From NCBI GenBank assembly GCA_964390065.1, contig CAYMGX010000103.1:1-14399 (forward strand): a stretch of DNA of 14,399 bases, read 5' to 3'. This document shows positions 1 to 7,090 of the stretch, one piece after another. The notes under the pieces were generated by a model, which was not told the DNA's origin, made no database searches, and saw only the letters and a list, made by a program, of their open reading frames with translations. This DNA comes from JAAZBG01 sp964390065 (lineage in GTDB: Bacteria; Fibrobacterota; Chitinivibrionia; Chitinivibrionales; Chitinispirillaceae). Positions within the stretch are counted from its first letter, which is position 1, and the number at the start of each line of letters is the position of its first letter. The translations under genes and the position numbers were made by a program.

Positions 1-116
1 CCTGTAAAGTCAGTACTCAATGGACTTTACAGAAATATAGTCCATTCAAATTTCCAGGAGTCGTATTTTGAATGGACTATATTTCTGTAAAGTCCATTGA
101 GTACTGACTTTACAGG
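1..116. repeat. Perfect 50-bp inverted repeat (fold-back) at the contig edge
   Basis: Positions 1-50 are the exact reverse complement of 67-116, separated by a 16-base loop (51-66). The right arm lies inside an intact mutS frame, so it is the native copy; the left arm replaces what should be further mutS sequence and brings an early stop. A perfect terminal hairpin of this kind is typical of a chimeric read, fold-back amplification or an assembly-graph edge. A real inversion cannot be excluded from sequence alone. Confidence 0.9.
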
Positions 117-713
117 ATGATTCTCACTGTCGGATGTGAGTACTTCACTGGGATCGAGACGAACAAGTTCCCGTTCCAGTTCATCGGATTTAATTTCCTC
201 AACCTGAAACAACCCGGTTGATAAATCGCAAATTGCAAGTCCGGTGGTTCTATCCTGAACGTGAATACCGACTATAAAATTGTTAACCTTTTCCTCGATG
301 AAACTGTCCTCAGTCGCGGTTCCTGCCGTGATTACCTCAACGACATCCCGTTTGACAAGACCTTTGGCCATTTTGGGGTCTTCGGTCTGTTCGCATATTG
401 CGATTTTGTAACCGGCCTTGACAAGGCGGTTAGCGTAGCGGTCGAGAGCATGATGCGGGAAGCCGGCGAGCGGTGTTGCATCGGTACCGCCGTGGTTACG
501 GCTTGTGAGCGTAAGGCCGAGCACTCGGGATGCTATTTTAGCATCTTCGTTGAACAGCTCATAGAAGTCGCCCATTCTGTAAAGAAGTACCGTTTCGGGA
601 TTGCGGCTTTTTATTTCATTGTACTGACGCATCAGGGGTGTTGCATCTTTTACCGACGGAACATCACGGGTTTCAGGTTCAGGCGTTGAAATCGTTGTCA
701 TTAATCTATCCAT
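27..713 (-). CDS. mutS: DNA mismatch repair protein MutS, N-terminal fragment cut by a fold-back
   Basis: This is the N-terminal quarter of MutS, which recognises mispaired bases and starts mismatch repair. The mismatch-binding domain covers about residues 22-135 and contains GDFYELF (48-54), whose Phe50 and Glu52 form the Phe-X-Glu wedge that contacts the mismatch. ICEQTEDP (106-113) is also typical. The connector domain begins near residue 145. Family members are usually about 850 residues, so most of the gene, including the ATPase, is missing. The reading frame looks genuine down to about position 51. The last residues, up to the stop at 27, come from an inverted copy of positions 67-116 and are not native. 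The ATG at 711-713 has no clear Shine-Dalgarno; an in-frame ATG at 699-701 is an alternative start. The gene lies 48 bp after scpB and is probably co-transcribed with scpAB. The family call is firm; the 3' end is unreliable. Confidence 0.93.
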   Translation of the reverse strand: MDRLMTTISTPEPETRDVPSVKDATPLMRQYNEIKSRNPETVLLYRMGDFYELFNEDAKIASRVLGLTLTSRNHGGTDATPLAGFPHHALDRYANRLVKAGYKIAICEQTEDPKMAKGLVKRDVVEVITAGTATEDSFIEEKVNNFIVGIHVQDRTTGLAICDLSTGLFQVEEIKSDELERELVRLDPSEVLTSDSENHPVKSVLNGLYRNIVHSKYDSWKFEWTIFL

Positions 714-761
714 GGTTCATTAACACGGGAACGTTCCTGATAATGGACGCTTCAGTGTCAG

Positions 762-1934
762 TTAAAGTTGTTTCTGGAGAAATTCCTCATCATCCTGATC
801 ATCAGATGTCCCTTTGTTATCCGTTTTTTCATCACTGCCAAGTGGCTCGAAAATGTCGGTATCCAGAGCATCATCAGTAGTGTTCTTATCATCAATTACT
901 TCATCAATCAGTTCAAATTCAACGGGTTCTATATCTTCCGTATCAAATGACATATCAAGGTCAATGGTGTCGCCGGATTCACCACTATTCTCTTCTGGTG
1001 AATTCCTGTCTGCAAATGCGATACTTTCAAGGATGGTATCCTCCGGCTTATCGATAGTGTCAGGATCAAAAACAACCTCATCATCATCGACACAGTCATC
1101 ATTCTCAATCTCATCATCAGGTGCATCATTCTCTTTGACGTCTTCGAGATTGATTTCAAAGACGGTGGTTGGTTCAGGAACTGGTATGGCAGTGGTTTCT
1201 GATGTCTGCTGTTCCGGTGAGATTTCCGCTTGTTCAGGCACTGTTTGTGTTTCCGTAGCATCCTGATCGGCTGAATCGTCAGTTTCGCCACCCTCTTTGG
1301 AAGAAAGTTCCTCAAGTGAGAGTTCTTCCATTTTTTCGCGTGCGATTGCTTCGAACTCTTCGATTCTCGGAAGATCTACTATTTTGTTAAGCCCGAAATA
1401 CTTGAGAAATTCGTTTGATGTTCCATAAAGAAGCGGGCGGCCGGGTTTCTCACTTCGTCCGGTGATTATAATGAGATTCTTTTCCAGAAGTGTTTTCATG
1501 GCGCCATCACTGACCACCCCGCGGATTGCTTCAATCTCAGCTTTACTGAGCGGCTGCTTGTATGCAATAATCGCCAGACACTCAAGGGCACTGAGCGAGA
1601 GTTTCTTGGATTGTTTTTCCTTGAATATCTGACGGACCCAGGTGTGATAAAATGCGACCGTGCGGAACTGGTACCCACCGCCGATCTCGACGATTTCGAA
1701 CGGGTGACGTTCCTTCTGGAGCTGAATATTAATTTTGTCAACCATTTTGCGTATCTGGCGCGCATCGGGGTTGCCGGGAAGAATTCCTTTGATTCTTGAT
1801 ACGGTAAGGAGTTCGTCGGACGCAAACAGGAGCGCTTCGAGAATACGGAGTGTATCCGGTGATGAAACATCGGGGGATTCTCCGGTCTCTTCACGGGTAT
1901 CAACTTCGAATACATCTTCCTCGTTATCACTCAT
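762..1934 (-). CDS. scpB: Segregation and condensation protein ScpB with a long acidic C-terminal extension
   Basis: ScpB is the kite subunit of the bacterial SMC-ScpAB condensin. It dimerises through winged-helix domains and binds ScpA. The conserved core spans about residues 26-205: the first winged helix includes RILEALLFASDELL (30-43) and the second ends in a GRPLLYGTSNEFLKYFGL block (165-182). Typical ScpB proteins have about 170-220 residues; this one has 390. The surplus is an Asp/Glu/Ser/Thr-rich, low-complexity tail from about residue 213 to the end, probably disordered. The start at 1934 has an AGGAG Shine-Dalgarno at 1943-1947, 8 bases upstream. The gene starts 33 bp after the scpA stop. 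The core call is firm; the tail has no recognisable domain. Confidence 0.95.
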   Translation of the reverse strand: MSDNEEDVFEVDTREETGESPDVSSPDTLRILEALLFASDELLTVSRIKGILPGNPDARQIRKMVDKINIQLQKERHPFEIVEIGGGYQFRTVAFYHTWVRQIFKEKQSKKLSLSALECLAIIAYKQPLSKAEIEAIRGVVSDGAMKTLLEKNLIIITGRSEKPGRPLLYGTSNEFLKYFGLNKIVDLPRIEEFEAIAREKMEELSLEELSSKEGGETDDSADQDATETQTVPEQAEISPEQQTSETTAIPVPEPTTVFEINLEDVKENDAPDDEIENDDCVDDDEVVFDPDTIDKPEDTILESIAFADRNSPEENSGESGDTIDLDMSFDTEDIEPVEFELIDEVIDDKNTTDDALDTDIFEPLGSDEKTDNKGTSDDQDDEEFLQKQL

Positions 1935-1967
1935 AGAATTATCTCCTGATTGATTGTTGTCCTGTAC

Positions 1968-2810
1968 TTATTCTGTGCCTGAATCAGCGGTTTCATCATG
2001 CTGTGGTGCGGCTGTTTCGGTTTGATCTGACGGCTGTAGCATTTCAGTCATTGGCGGCGGATTTTTTTGCCTGAGTACGAAAATCGGGCCGAAATTTTCC
2101 TCCTGACGAAACCGAATCTGCTGCATTTTAACTAATTCTAATATAGCCATAAAGGTAACTACCAGCACAATTTTTCTGTAATCACCAAGAAAAAGCTCTT
2201 CAAAAGGAACCTCTTCGGCATCAGAGAGCTTTGATAGAATATGCTCAATTTTGTCATCAATTTTAACATTGTCAACATTAACAACATGTCTGTATTCTGC
2301 TGGGAAATCTTTCGCGCGCTCAAGGATACGTTTAAATGCGCTTAAGATATCAAAGATACTCAAGTTACCAAGATCGATATCATCACCGTTACCTGTGTTT
2401 TCGAGTACTTCAGCTTTACCCCGCACATGTGATCCGTATTGTTCAGATTCGAAAACCTTAAGTGTCCCGGCGGCTTCCTTGAATTTTTTATACTCAAGAA
2501 GCTGCTGGATAAGCTGCTCACGGTTATAGATACCATCCTCTTCGAGAAGCTCTTCACCCTCCTGCTGAGGCAGCAGTTCGCGGGCTTTGAGCCGGATCAG
2601 GGTGGCTGCCATGTGAAGATACTCTGATGCAACATCGATATTGAGATCACGGATCATGTCGAGGTACTGAAGGTACTGTGTGACAATTTCGGAAACAGAA
2701 ATATCGATAATATTGACTTCTGCCTTATTGACCAGATACAAAAGAAGGTCCAGTGGTCCCTCAAACAGCTCGAGCTGTACTTCGTATTCCTGTTGCTGCT
2801 TTGAGGACAT
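1968..2810 (-). CDS. scpA: Segregation and condensation protein ScpA (kleisin)
   Basis: ScpA is the kleisin that bridges the SMC head domains and recruits the ScpB dimer. The N-terminal signature VQLELFEGPLDLLLYLVNKA (residues 11-30) and the following IDISVSEIVTQYLQYL are diagnostic. A segment near residue 215 (DYRKIVLVVTFMAILELVKM) matches the C-terminal winged helix that contacts SMC. The length (280 residues) is slightly above the usual 240-270 because of a polar tail rich in Gln, Thr, Asp and Glu over the last 30 residues. An AAGGAG Shine-Dalgarno lies at 2815-2820, 4 bases before the ATG. It is the first gene of the apparent scpA-scpB-mutS unit. No smc gene is in the window. Confidence 0.96.
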   Translation of the reverse strand: MSSKQQQEYEVQLELFEGPLDLLLYLVNKAEVNIIDISVSEIVTQYLQYLDMIRDLNIDVASEYLHMAATLIRLKARELLPQQEGEELLEEDGIYNREQLIQQLLEYKKFKEAAGTLKVFESEQYGSHVRGKAEVLENTGNGDDIDLGNLSIFDILSAFKRILERAKDFPAEYRHVVNVDNVKIDDKIEHILSKLSDAEEVPFEELFLGDYRKIVLVVTFMAILELVKMQQIRFRQEENFGPIFVLRQKNPPPMTEMLQPSDQTETAAPQHDETADSGTE

Positions 2811-3039
2811 GCTGCTCCTTACTTACTCAGGTTCCGGTTATCTTGTTGTAATCAGTAACCGTGAATTTACAACTGTCTAAGGGGGTACCTGCTCCATATA
2901 AAGATCATAAAATAAATTATGTCGACCTGTCTGCGGCGCGTTAAGTCTGACATGATCTGGATTATGATACCATACGGACGTGATGATTGCAATGGATCCC
3001 CGTGAAGACGCCATTTTATGGCGTCCCGCTTTATCAGGT

Positions 3040-3068
3040 ATTATAAAAATTGTAAAAAACAGTGTGAT
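3040..3068 (-). promoter_or_regulatory. Candidate promoter for scpA-scpB-mutS
   Basis: On the minus strand ATCACA (3063-3068) stands 17 bases from a perfect TATAAT (3040-3045). The predicted start near 3033 would put the GACGCCA/TGGCGTC hairpin (3007-3025) at the beginning of the leader. The -35 matches consensus at only four of six positions, and the -10 lies in A/T-rich sequence near the glmS terminator T run, so chance is a real alternative. Confidence 0.35.
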
Positions 3069-3100
3069 TGAAGAGATGCCGGGAAAATGGTATCTCTTCA
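3054..3100 (-). terminator. Probable rho-independent terminator of glmS
   Basis: Ten bases after the glmS stop, a hairpin has perfect 9-bp arms TGAAGAGAT (3069-3077) and ATCTCTTCA (3092-3100), extended inward by two G-C pairs and G-U wobbles. On the minus strand a run of six T (3054-3059) follows about 10 bases after the stem. That spacing is longer than ideal, so read-through into scpA is possible. Confidence 0.5.
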
Positions 3101-3109
3101 AAATGTTGA

Positions 3110-4942
3110 TTATTCAACAGTTACGCTTTTTGCAAGATTTCTTGGCTGATCGATTTCGCATCCACGCATTGCAGCGATATGATACGCAAGCAGCTGCAGC
3201 GGGATCACACTTAGCAGCGGGCTTAAAATAGGGATCGTTTTGGGGATGTAGATCACATGACGCGCATGTTTTTCGATTTCAGTATCACCCTCGTTGGCGA
3301 TTGCAATGACCGATCCGCCACGGGCTTTCACTTCCTGAATGTTCGAGATGACTTTGTCGTAGATGCTGTCTTTTATTGCAAGTACCACTGATGGCATCTC
3401 TTTGTCGATAAGGGCGATTGGACCATGTTTCATCTCTGCCGCCGGGTAGCCCTCAGCGTGAACATACGAGATCTCTTTAAGTTTCAACGCACCTTCAAGT
3501 GCGACCGGGAAGTTGTAGGAACGACCCAGGTAGAGGAAGTTACTATGGTGATGAAAAATCCCTGCAATTTCTTTTATATGATCATTCTGTTTAAGAATCT
3601 GTTCGACCTGTGATGGAATCGCCTGAAGTGCATTAGCGATTGTCATGCCGTCTGAGTGGGAGATTCTGCGCATACGTCCGAGGAGCAGTGTGAGTAGTGA
3701 TAATACAGTAAGTTGTGATGTAAACGCTTTTGTTGATGCGACCCCGATTTCCGGTCCTGCGTGAAGATACACACCGCCATGGGTTTCGCGGGCGATACTT
3801 GAACCGACTGCGTTACAGATACCAAGGACAGTTGCGCCTTTGTGTGCTGCCTCACGGAGAGCGGCGAGTGTATCGGCTGTCTCGCCGGATTGGCTGATTA
3901 CAAAGACAAGAGTGTTAGGTCCGATAATAGGATTGCGATATCTGAACTCGGATGCATATTCAACTTCAACGGGGATTCCTGCGATATCTTCAATCATATA
4001 TTCACCAACCAGTGCAGCATGCCAGCTTGTTCCACAGGCAACAAAAATGATTCGTTCGATACTGCGAAGTTCCTGATGTACAATGTTTAAACCATCAAGA
4101 CGTGCCGTACCTTCAGCGATAAGCAATCTTCCACGGAGTGCATTTTTTATAGTTTGCGGCTGCTCGAAGATCTCCTTGAGCATAAAATGTTCGAAACCGC
4201 CCTTTGCAAGCGATTCCGCATCGTATTCCAGTTGATGAAGTTCCGGAGTGATCTGGACATTTTCAAGTGTCGTTGTGTGATAGATGCCATCACGGTGAAG
4301 TTCGATCAGGTTATTGTCTTTTAGATAGATAACAGTTTTGGTGTGACGCACAATCGCTGATGCGTCCGATGCGAGAAGAAGCTCGTTATCACCGACACCC
4401 ACGACAAGGGGTGATCCCCGACGGGCAGCGACGATTAAATCGGGGTGATCTTTTGCCACAACTGCAATACCAAACGTTCCTTCAACTTCAGCAAGAGCAC
4501 GACGTACTGCCGCCGCAAGATCGTTTTCGTAATACTTCCCGACAAGCTGCGCAAGTGCTTCGGTATCGGTTTCGGATCTGAATTCGATACCCTCTTCTTT
4601 AAGCCGGTCTTTGATTATGGAGTAGTTTTCGATAATTCCGTTATGAACCAGTGCAATTCGTTCTTTTACGTCAGTGTGAGGATGAGAGTTTACCTTTGAT
4701 GGTGCACCGTGGGTGGCCCAGCGGGTGTGGGCGATACCAATTGCACCTTTTTCTTTTTCGATTGATCGTGTGATCTCTTTAAGGCGGTCAACTTTCCCTT
4801 TATCTTTATAAATGGATAGTCCGGTGGAATCAACCATAGCAATTCCAGCGCTGTCGTAGCCACGATACTCAAGAGCACTCAATCCCTCAATAAGAATAGG
4901 GTACGCTTCCTTTTTACCGATATAACCAACAATCCCGCACAT
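3110..4942 (-). CDS. glmS: Glutamine-fructose-6-phosphate aminotransferase (isomerising)
   Basis: GlmS makes glucosamine-6-phosphate from fructose-6-phosphate and glutamine, the first step toward UDP-GlcNAc for peptidoglycan and LPS; it is cytoplasmic. The class II glutaminase domain begins MCGIVGYIG, with Cys2 as the catalytic nucleophile after Met removal, and includes RWATHG (74-79). Two SIS sugar-isomerase domains follow, marked by CGTSWHA (303-309), SQSGETADT (350-358) and ASTKAFTSQ (402-410). The protein ends in the canonical DQPRNLAKSVTVE (598-610). At 610 residues it is full length and intact. A GGAG Shine-Dalgarno (4948-4951) lies 5 bases before the ATG. It follows two tRNA genes on the same strand but has its own candidate promoter. 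Confidence 0.98.
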   Translation of the reverse strand: MCGIVGYIGKKEAYPILIEGLSALEYRGYDSAGIAMVDSTGLSIYKDKGKVDRLKEITRSIEKEKGAIGIAHTRWATHGAPSKVNSHPHTDVKERIALVHNGIIENYSIIKDRLKEEGIEFRSETDTEALAQLVGKYYENDLAAAVRRALAEVEGTFGIAVVAKDHPDLIVAARRGSPLVVGVGDNELLLASDASAIVRHTKTVIYLKDNNLIELHRDGIYHTTTLENVQITPELHQLEYDAESLAKGGFEHFMLKEIFEQPQTIKNALRGRLLIAEGTARLDGLNIVHQELRSIERIIFVACGTSWHAALVGEYMIEDIAGIPVEVEYASEFRYRNPIIGPNTLVFVISQSGETADTLAALREAAHKGATVLGICNAVGSSIARETHGGVYLHAGPEIGVASTKAFTSQLTVLSLLTLLLGRMRRISHSDGMTIANALQAIPSQVEQILKQNDHIKEIAGIFHHHSNFLYLGRSYNFPVALEGALKLKEISYVHAEGYPAAEMKHGPIALIDKEMPSVVLAIKDSIYDKVISNIQEVKARGGSVIAIANEGDTEIEKHARHVIYIPKTIPILSPLLSVIPLQLLAYHIAAMRGCEIDQPRNLAKSVTVE

Positions 4943-4962
4943 AAAAGCTCCATCAGGTTACA

Positions 4963-4990
4963 AGTATAATAAAATGAGTTTAGGCAACAA
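4963..4990 (-). promoter_or_regulatory. Candidate sigma70-type promoter of glmS
   Basis: On the minus strand TTGTTG (4985-4990), a 16-base spacer and TATACT (4963-4968) give a plausible -35/-10 pair. Transcription would begin near 4956, leaving a leader of about 14 nt with the Shine-Dalgarno inside it. Such a short leader leaves no room for a glmS ribozyme unless transcription starts further upstream. Confidence 0.4.
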
Positions 4991-5126
4991 CATGAATATT
5001 AGATGATACCAGCGCTAAATCCCATGGTTTATTGTGTTAAAATTACATTACATACCATAATATTGGCAAAGAAATCGTGTCGAAAAGGTAAATTACAGGG
5101 ATTCCTGGACTTGAGGTGAGTAAAAG

Positions 5127-5200
5127 TACGCCCTAAGGGATTCGAACCCCTGACCAATGGATTAGAAATCCATTGCTCTATCCAGCTGAGCTAAGGGCGC
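5127..5200 (-). tRNA. tRNA-Arg (anticodon TCT)
   Basis: On the minus strand the 74-base sequence folds into a cloverleaf. The acceptor arms are GCGCCCT (5194-5200) and AGGGCGT (5128-5134). A D-arm is present, then an anticodon stem ATGGA/TCCAT around the loop TTTCTAA, which gives anticodon TCT (reads AGA), and a T-arm with the GTTCGAA loop. The discriminator base is A (5127). The CCA end is not encoded. The closing acceptor pair is G-U. Confidence 0.96.
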
Positions 5201-5235
5201 ACAATTTCTAATGCAATGAATAAGCAAAGGAAAAG

Positions 5236-5309
5236 TCGGGGTGGAGGGATTTGAACCCCCGGCAGCTTGCTCCCAAAGCAAGTGCGCTACCAGGCTGCGC
5301 TACACCCCG
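5236..5309 (-). tRNA. tRNA-Pro (anticodon TGG)
   Basis: On the minus strand the 74-base sequence has acceptor arms CGGGGTG (5303-5309) and CACCCCG (5237-5243). The anticodon stem CTTGC/GCAAG surrounds the loop TTTGGGA, giving anticodon TGG (reads CCA and probably other proline codons), and the T-loop is TTCAAAT. The discriminator is A and the CCA end is not encoded. It lies 35 bases upstream of tRNA-Arg and is probably in the same precursor transcript. Confidence 0.97.
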
Positions 5310-5320
5310 TCGAGATTCAT

Positions 5321-5348
5321 AAAATAATAAATTATAACGGTGAGTCAA
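5321..5348 (-). promoter_or_regulatory. Candidate promoter of the tRNA-Pro/tRNA-Arg unit
   Basis: On the minus strand TTGACT (5343-5348) with a 16-base spacer to TATTTT (5321-5326) would start transcription a few bases before tRNA-Pro. A perfect TATAAT (5331-5336) lies between them and could be the true -10 with a weaker -35 further upstream. The region is A/T-rich, so the exact elements are uncertain. Confidence 0.35.
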
Positions 5349-5521
5349 AGAAAAAAAGAGTACTAATTAAAAAAATAATCATGGCACCGACCTTACAATG
5401 TGATCTGTCGATTAGGATACATCAACTGCAGAATTTATATTATGTGTAAATAAAAAGGATGAAATGTGCCTGGATGGATTGTCTGTCCTGTTAATATTGA
5501 ATCGCATTGTACCATATTGTA

Positions 5522-5568
5522 CCGTAGGGATACCCCTTGTGGGTATCCTCATATGGGTATCCCTACGG
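5522..5568. repeat. Palindromic intergenic element with a 14-bp stem
   Basis: CCGTAGGGATACCC (5522-5535) is exactly complementary to GGGTATCCCTACGG (5555-5568) across a 19-base loop. The loop contains a second copy of the inner arm, GGGTATCC (5541-5548), which can pair with GGATACCC (5528-5535) instead. Two mutually exclusive hairpins are therefore possible. The GTAGGG opening resembles the palindrome at 7092-7114, which suggests a dispersed REP/MITE-like family; that relation is an inference. Confidence 0.7.
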
Positions 5569-5653
5569 CATCCGCACACAATCAGTCTACAAAACCCTGC
5601 TTCATCGTAGCGTATGCATCATGAACGTTTACAAAGGTACCATTTCGCAATCT

Positions 5654-7090
5654 ATGAAAAGTATATGTATAATAATCGCGCTCGTTGCGACATTGTCGGC
5701 ATCAATTTATAAGGATACATTACCTGTTGTTGAGGGATTGAAACACGACAGCATTCAACCATTGATCATTTCTGACCCCGATACGGTGCATACCGTAACA
5801 GATAGTCTTCAAAGTGATACATCCACTGTTAATCCGTATCCTGATTCTTTAAAAAACAGGCCCGATTCGATCAGGATTTTTACGGATACATTACAAAAAG
5901 ATACCGTTGTAAAGGCACCGCGTAAACGCAAAACCGAGAGGGGCCGAAGTGATAATTTCTATCCCGGAATATCAAAGGAACAGGATAAGCTTGCGATGCA
6001 GTTTATTCATGAGGTTTACAGCTTTAACTGGGATGAAGCTGATAAGGTTGGAATAAAAATGGAAAAGCTTGAAACCAGAAACAGGCTTCCTCCACTCAGC
6101 AGTCTTCTTATGGTGTCAATGCGTATCGTCCGTATACAGAATAGCGAATATGGAACCGACAGTGTTGGACAACACATTGCGAATGAAACGGATTCGTTAA
6201 TAAAGGTTGGACTAATAAAAAGCGAAAGCAAAAAAGCAGATTCGATAAGCCGTCCGACATACCTGTTTATTTATAGTGGTATTGAGGGATTTTCGGCAAC
6301 ATTGAAAATAAGCAGGTGGCCACTTGATGCAGCGATTGAGGGCTTTGGTGCGCTCAAGAAGCTGGAACGGTTGATAGAATCGGATACTGCTATCAAGGAC
6401 GCCTATCTTGGACTTGGTATTTTTTATTGTGCACTTGCAAAGGCACCTGCATTTGTCCGGGGGGCACTAAATATGACCGGTCGTGAAGTTTCCTTTGAAA
6501 AAGGACTTGACTTTTTAAGAATAAGTGCGTATCAGGGAAGATATACAACAGAAACTGCAAAACAGTATCTGATTCAGTTTCTAAATCCATATATGGGTCA
6601 TGAGAAAGATGAAAAGAATAACGTATTCCGGTCCCTGGAACAACAGTATCCAAAGAATCCGTTCTACCTGTTTCATCACATTCATGAAGACCTCTGTTTT
6701 CATCCGGATACTATCACCAGATCGTACATTGACAATGTGAGAAGAAAAGCCGCGAAATTCAAACCGGCCGATTATTCAATTAACCGGTACCTGACACTTT
6801 TAAACTACCAGTATAATTTTCTTGATCCGGTAAACCGGTTATCCATTGATACAACTGTAAACCTGAGAGAGTTTTCATTTTACCCGGTGTTCCTTGATGC
6901 ACTCAGAGAGCGTGACAGTGTGACAGTAAAGCGTGAGCGCTACAGGAAAATGAATCTCACAGCAAAAGGTATTCATGCAGCGAAACTGCTTGATGAATCC
7001 GCGATGACCCCCAACCGCAGGAATTTTTTCATGTGGTATCTCAGGGATGCATTACGAGTAAAAAAGATCAAAAAAAACGACAACCAATAG
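5654..7090 (+). CDS. Secreted protein of unknown function, TPR-like helical repeats
   Basis: I do not recognise a named family. Starting at ATG 5654 the product has 478 residues and opens with a signal peptide (MKSICIIIALVATLSAS; no lipobox cysteine), so it should be exported. A Ser/Thr/Asp-rich, low-complexity linker follows to about residue 85, then a short basic patch (APRKRKTERGR). The remaining 380 residues look largely helical. The stretch from YLGLGIFYCALAKA through LDFLRISAYQGRYTTETAKQYL resembles TPR/SEL1-type helical pairs of exported FCB-group proteins. ATG 5621 is an alternative start; frames beginning at 5537 run through a palindrome and should be discarded. Neither ATG has a well-placed Shine-Dalgarno. 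It stands alone between divergent tRNAs and convergent clpB. TPR-like character is moderate confidence; function is unknown. Confidence 0.8.
   Translation: MKSICIIIALVATLSASIYKDTLPVVEGLKHDSIQPLIISDPDTVHTVTDSLQSDTSTVNPYPDSLKNRPDSIRIFTDTLQKDTVVKAPRKRKTERGRSDNFYPGISKEQDKLAMQFIHEVYSFNWDEADKVGIKMEKLETRNRLPPLSSLLMVSMRIVRIQNSEYGTDSVGQHIANETDSLIKVGLIKSESKKADSISRPTYLFIYSGIEGFSATLKISRWPLDAAIEGFGALKKLERLIESDTAIKDAYLGLGIFYCALAKAPAFVRGALNMTGREVSFEKGLDFLRISAYQGRYTTETAKQYLIQFLNPYMGHEKDEKNNVFRSLEQQYPKNPFYLFHHIHEDLCFHPDTITRSYIDNVRRKAAKFKPADYSINRYLTLLNYQYNFLDPVNRLSIDTTVNLREFSFYPVFLDALRERDSVTVKRERYRKMNLTAKGIHAAKLLDESAMTPNRRNFFMWYLRDALRVKKIKKNDNQ

Larger units (their letters stand above)
2811..3109 (-). other. 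Intergenic leader between glmS and scpA
   Basis: This stretch of about 300 bp has no convincing gene. A 74-codon minus-strand frame at 2877-3101 overlaps the glmS terminator and resembles no family I know. The interval holds, in transcription order, the probable glmS terminator (3054-3100), a candidate promoter (3040-3068), a 7-bp hairpin GACGCCA/TGGCGTC (3007-3025), and a second, weaker promoter-like pair TTGCAA-N17-TATCAT (2964-2992). The scpA leader would therefore be about 150-220 nt long. Confidence 0.5.
5310..5653. other. Intergenic region between divergent tRNA-Pro and the secreted protein gene
   Basis: About 340 bp with no gene. The left part is A/T-rich and holds the tRNA promoter. 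The right part carries a direct repeat ATTGTACC (5506-5513 and 5516-5523) running into the palindromic element at 5522-5568. Open frames that begin upstream of 5621 read through this palindrome and are not credible starts. I could not identify a convincing plus-strand promoter. Confidence 0.55.

Noticed and set aside
261..1266. Plus-strand open frames of 80-150 codons opposite mutS and scpB
   Set aside because: They are antisense shadows of clearly recognisable proteins; the Ser-rich frame at 814-1266 is the complement of the Asp/Glu-rich scpB tail.
2877..3101. Minus-strand 74-codon frame between glmS and scpA
   Set aside because: It begins inside the glmS terminator hairpin, has no Shine-Dalgarno, and its product resembles no family; the region is better explained as terminator, promoter and leader.
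4943..5126. glmS ribozyme/riboswitch in the glmS leader
   Set aside because: The candidate promoter leaves a leader of only about 14 nt and I see no ribozyme core motifs in the 184 bp before tRNA-Arg. A covariance-model search would settle it.
5537..5653. N-terminal extension of the secreted protein from a TTG at 5537
   Set aside because: The added residues are encoded by the palindrome at 5522-5568 and would bury the signal peptide; ATG 5654 (or 5621) is a better start.
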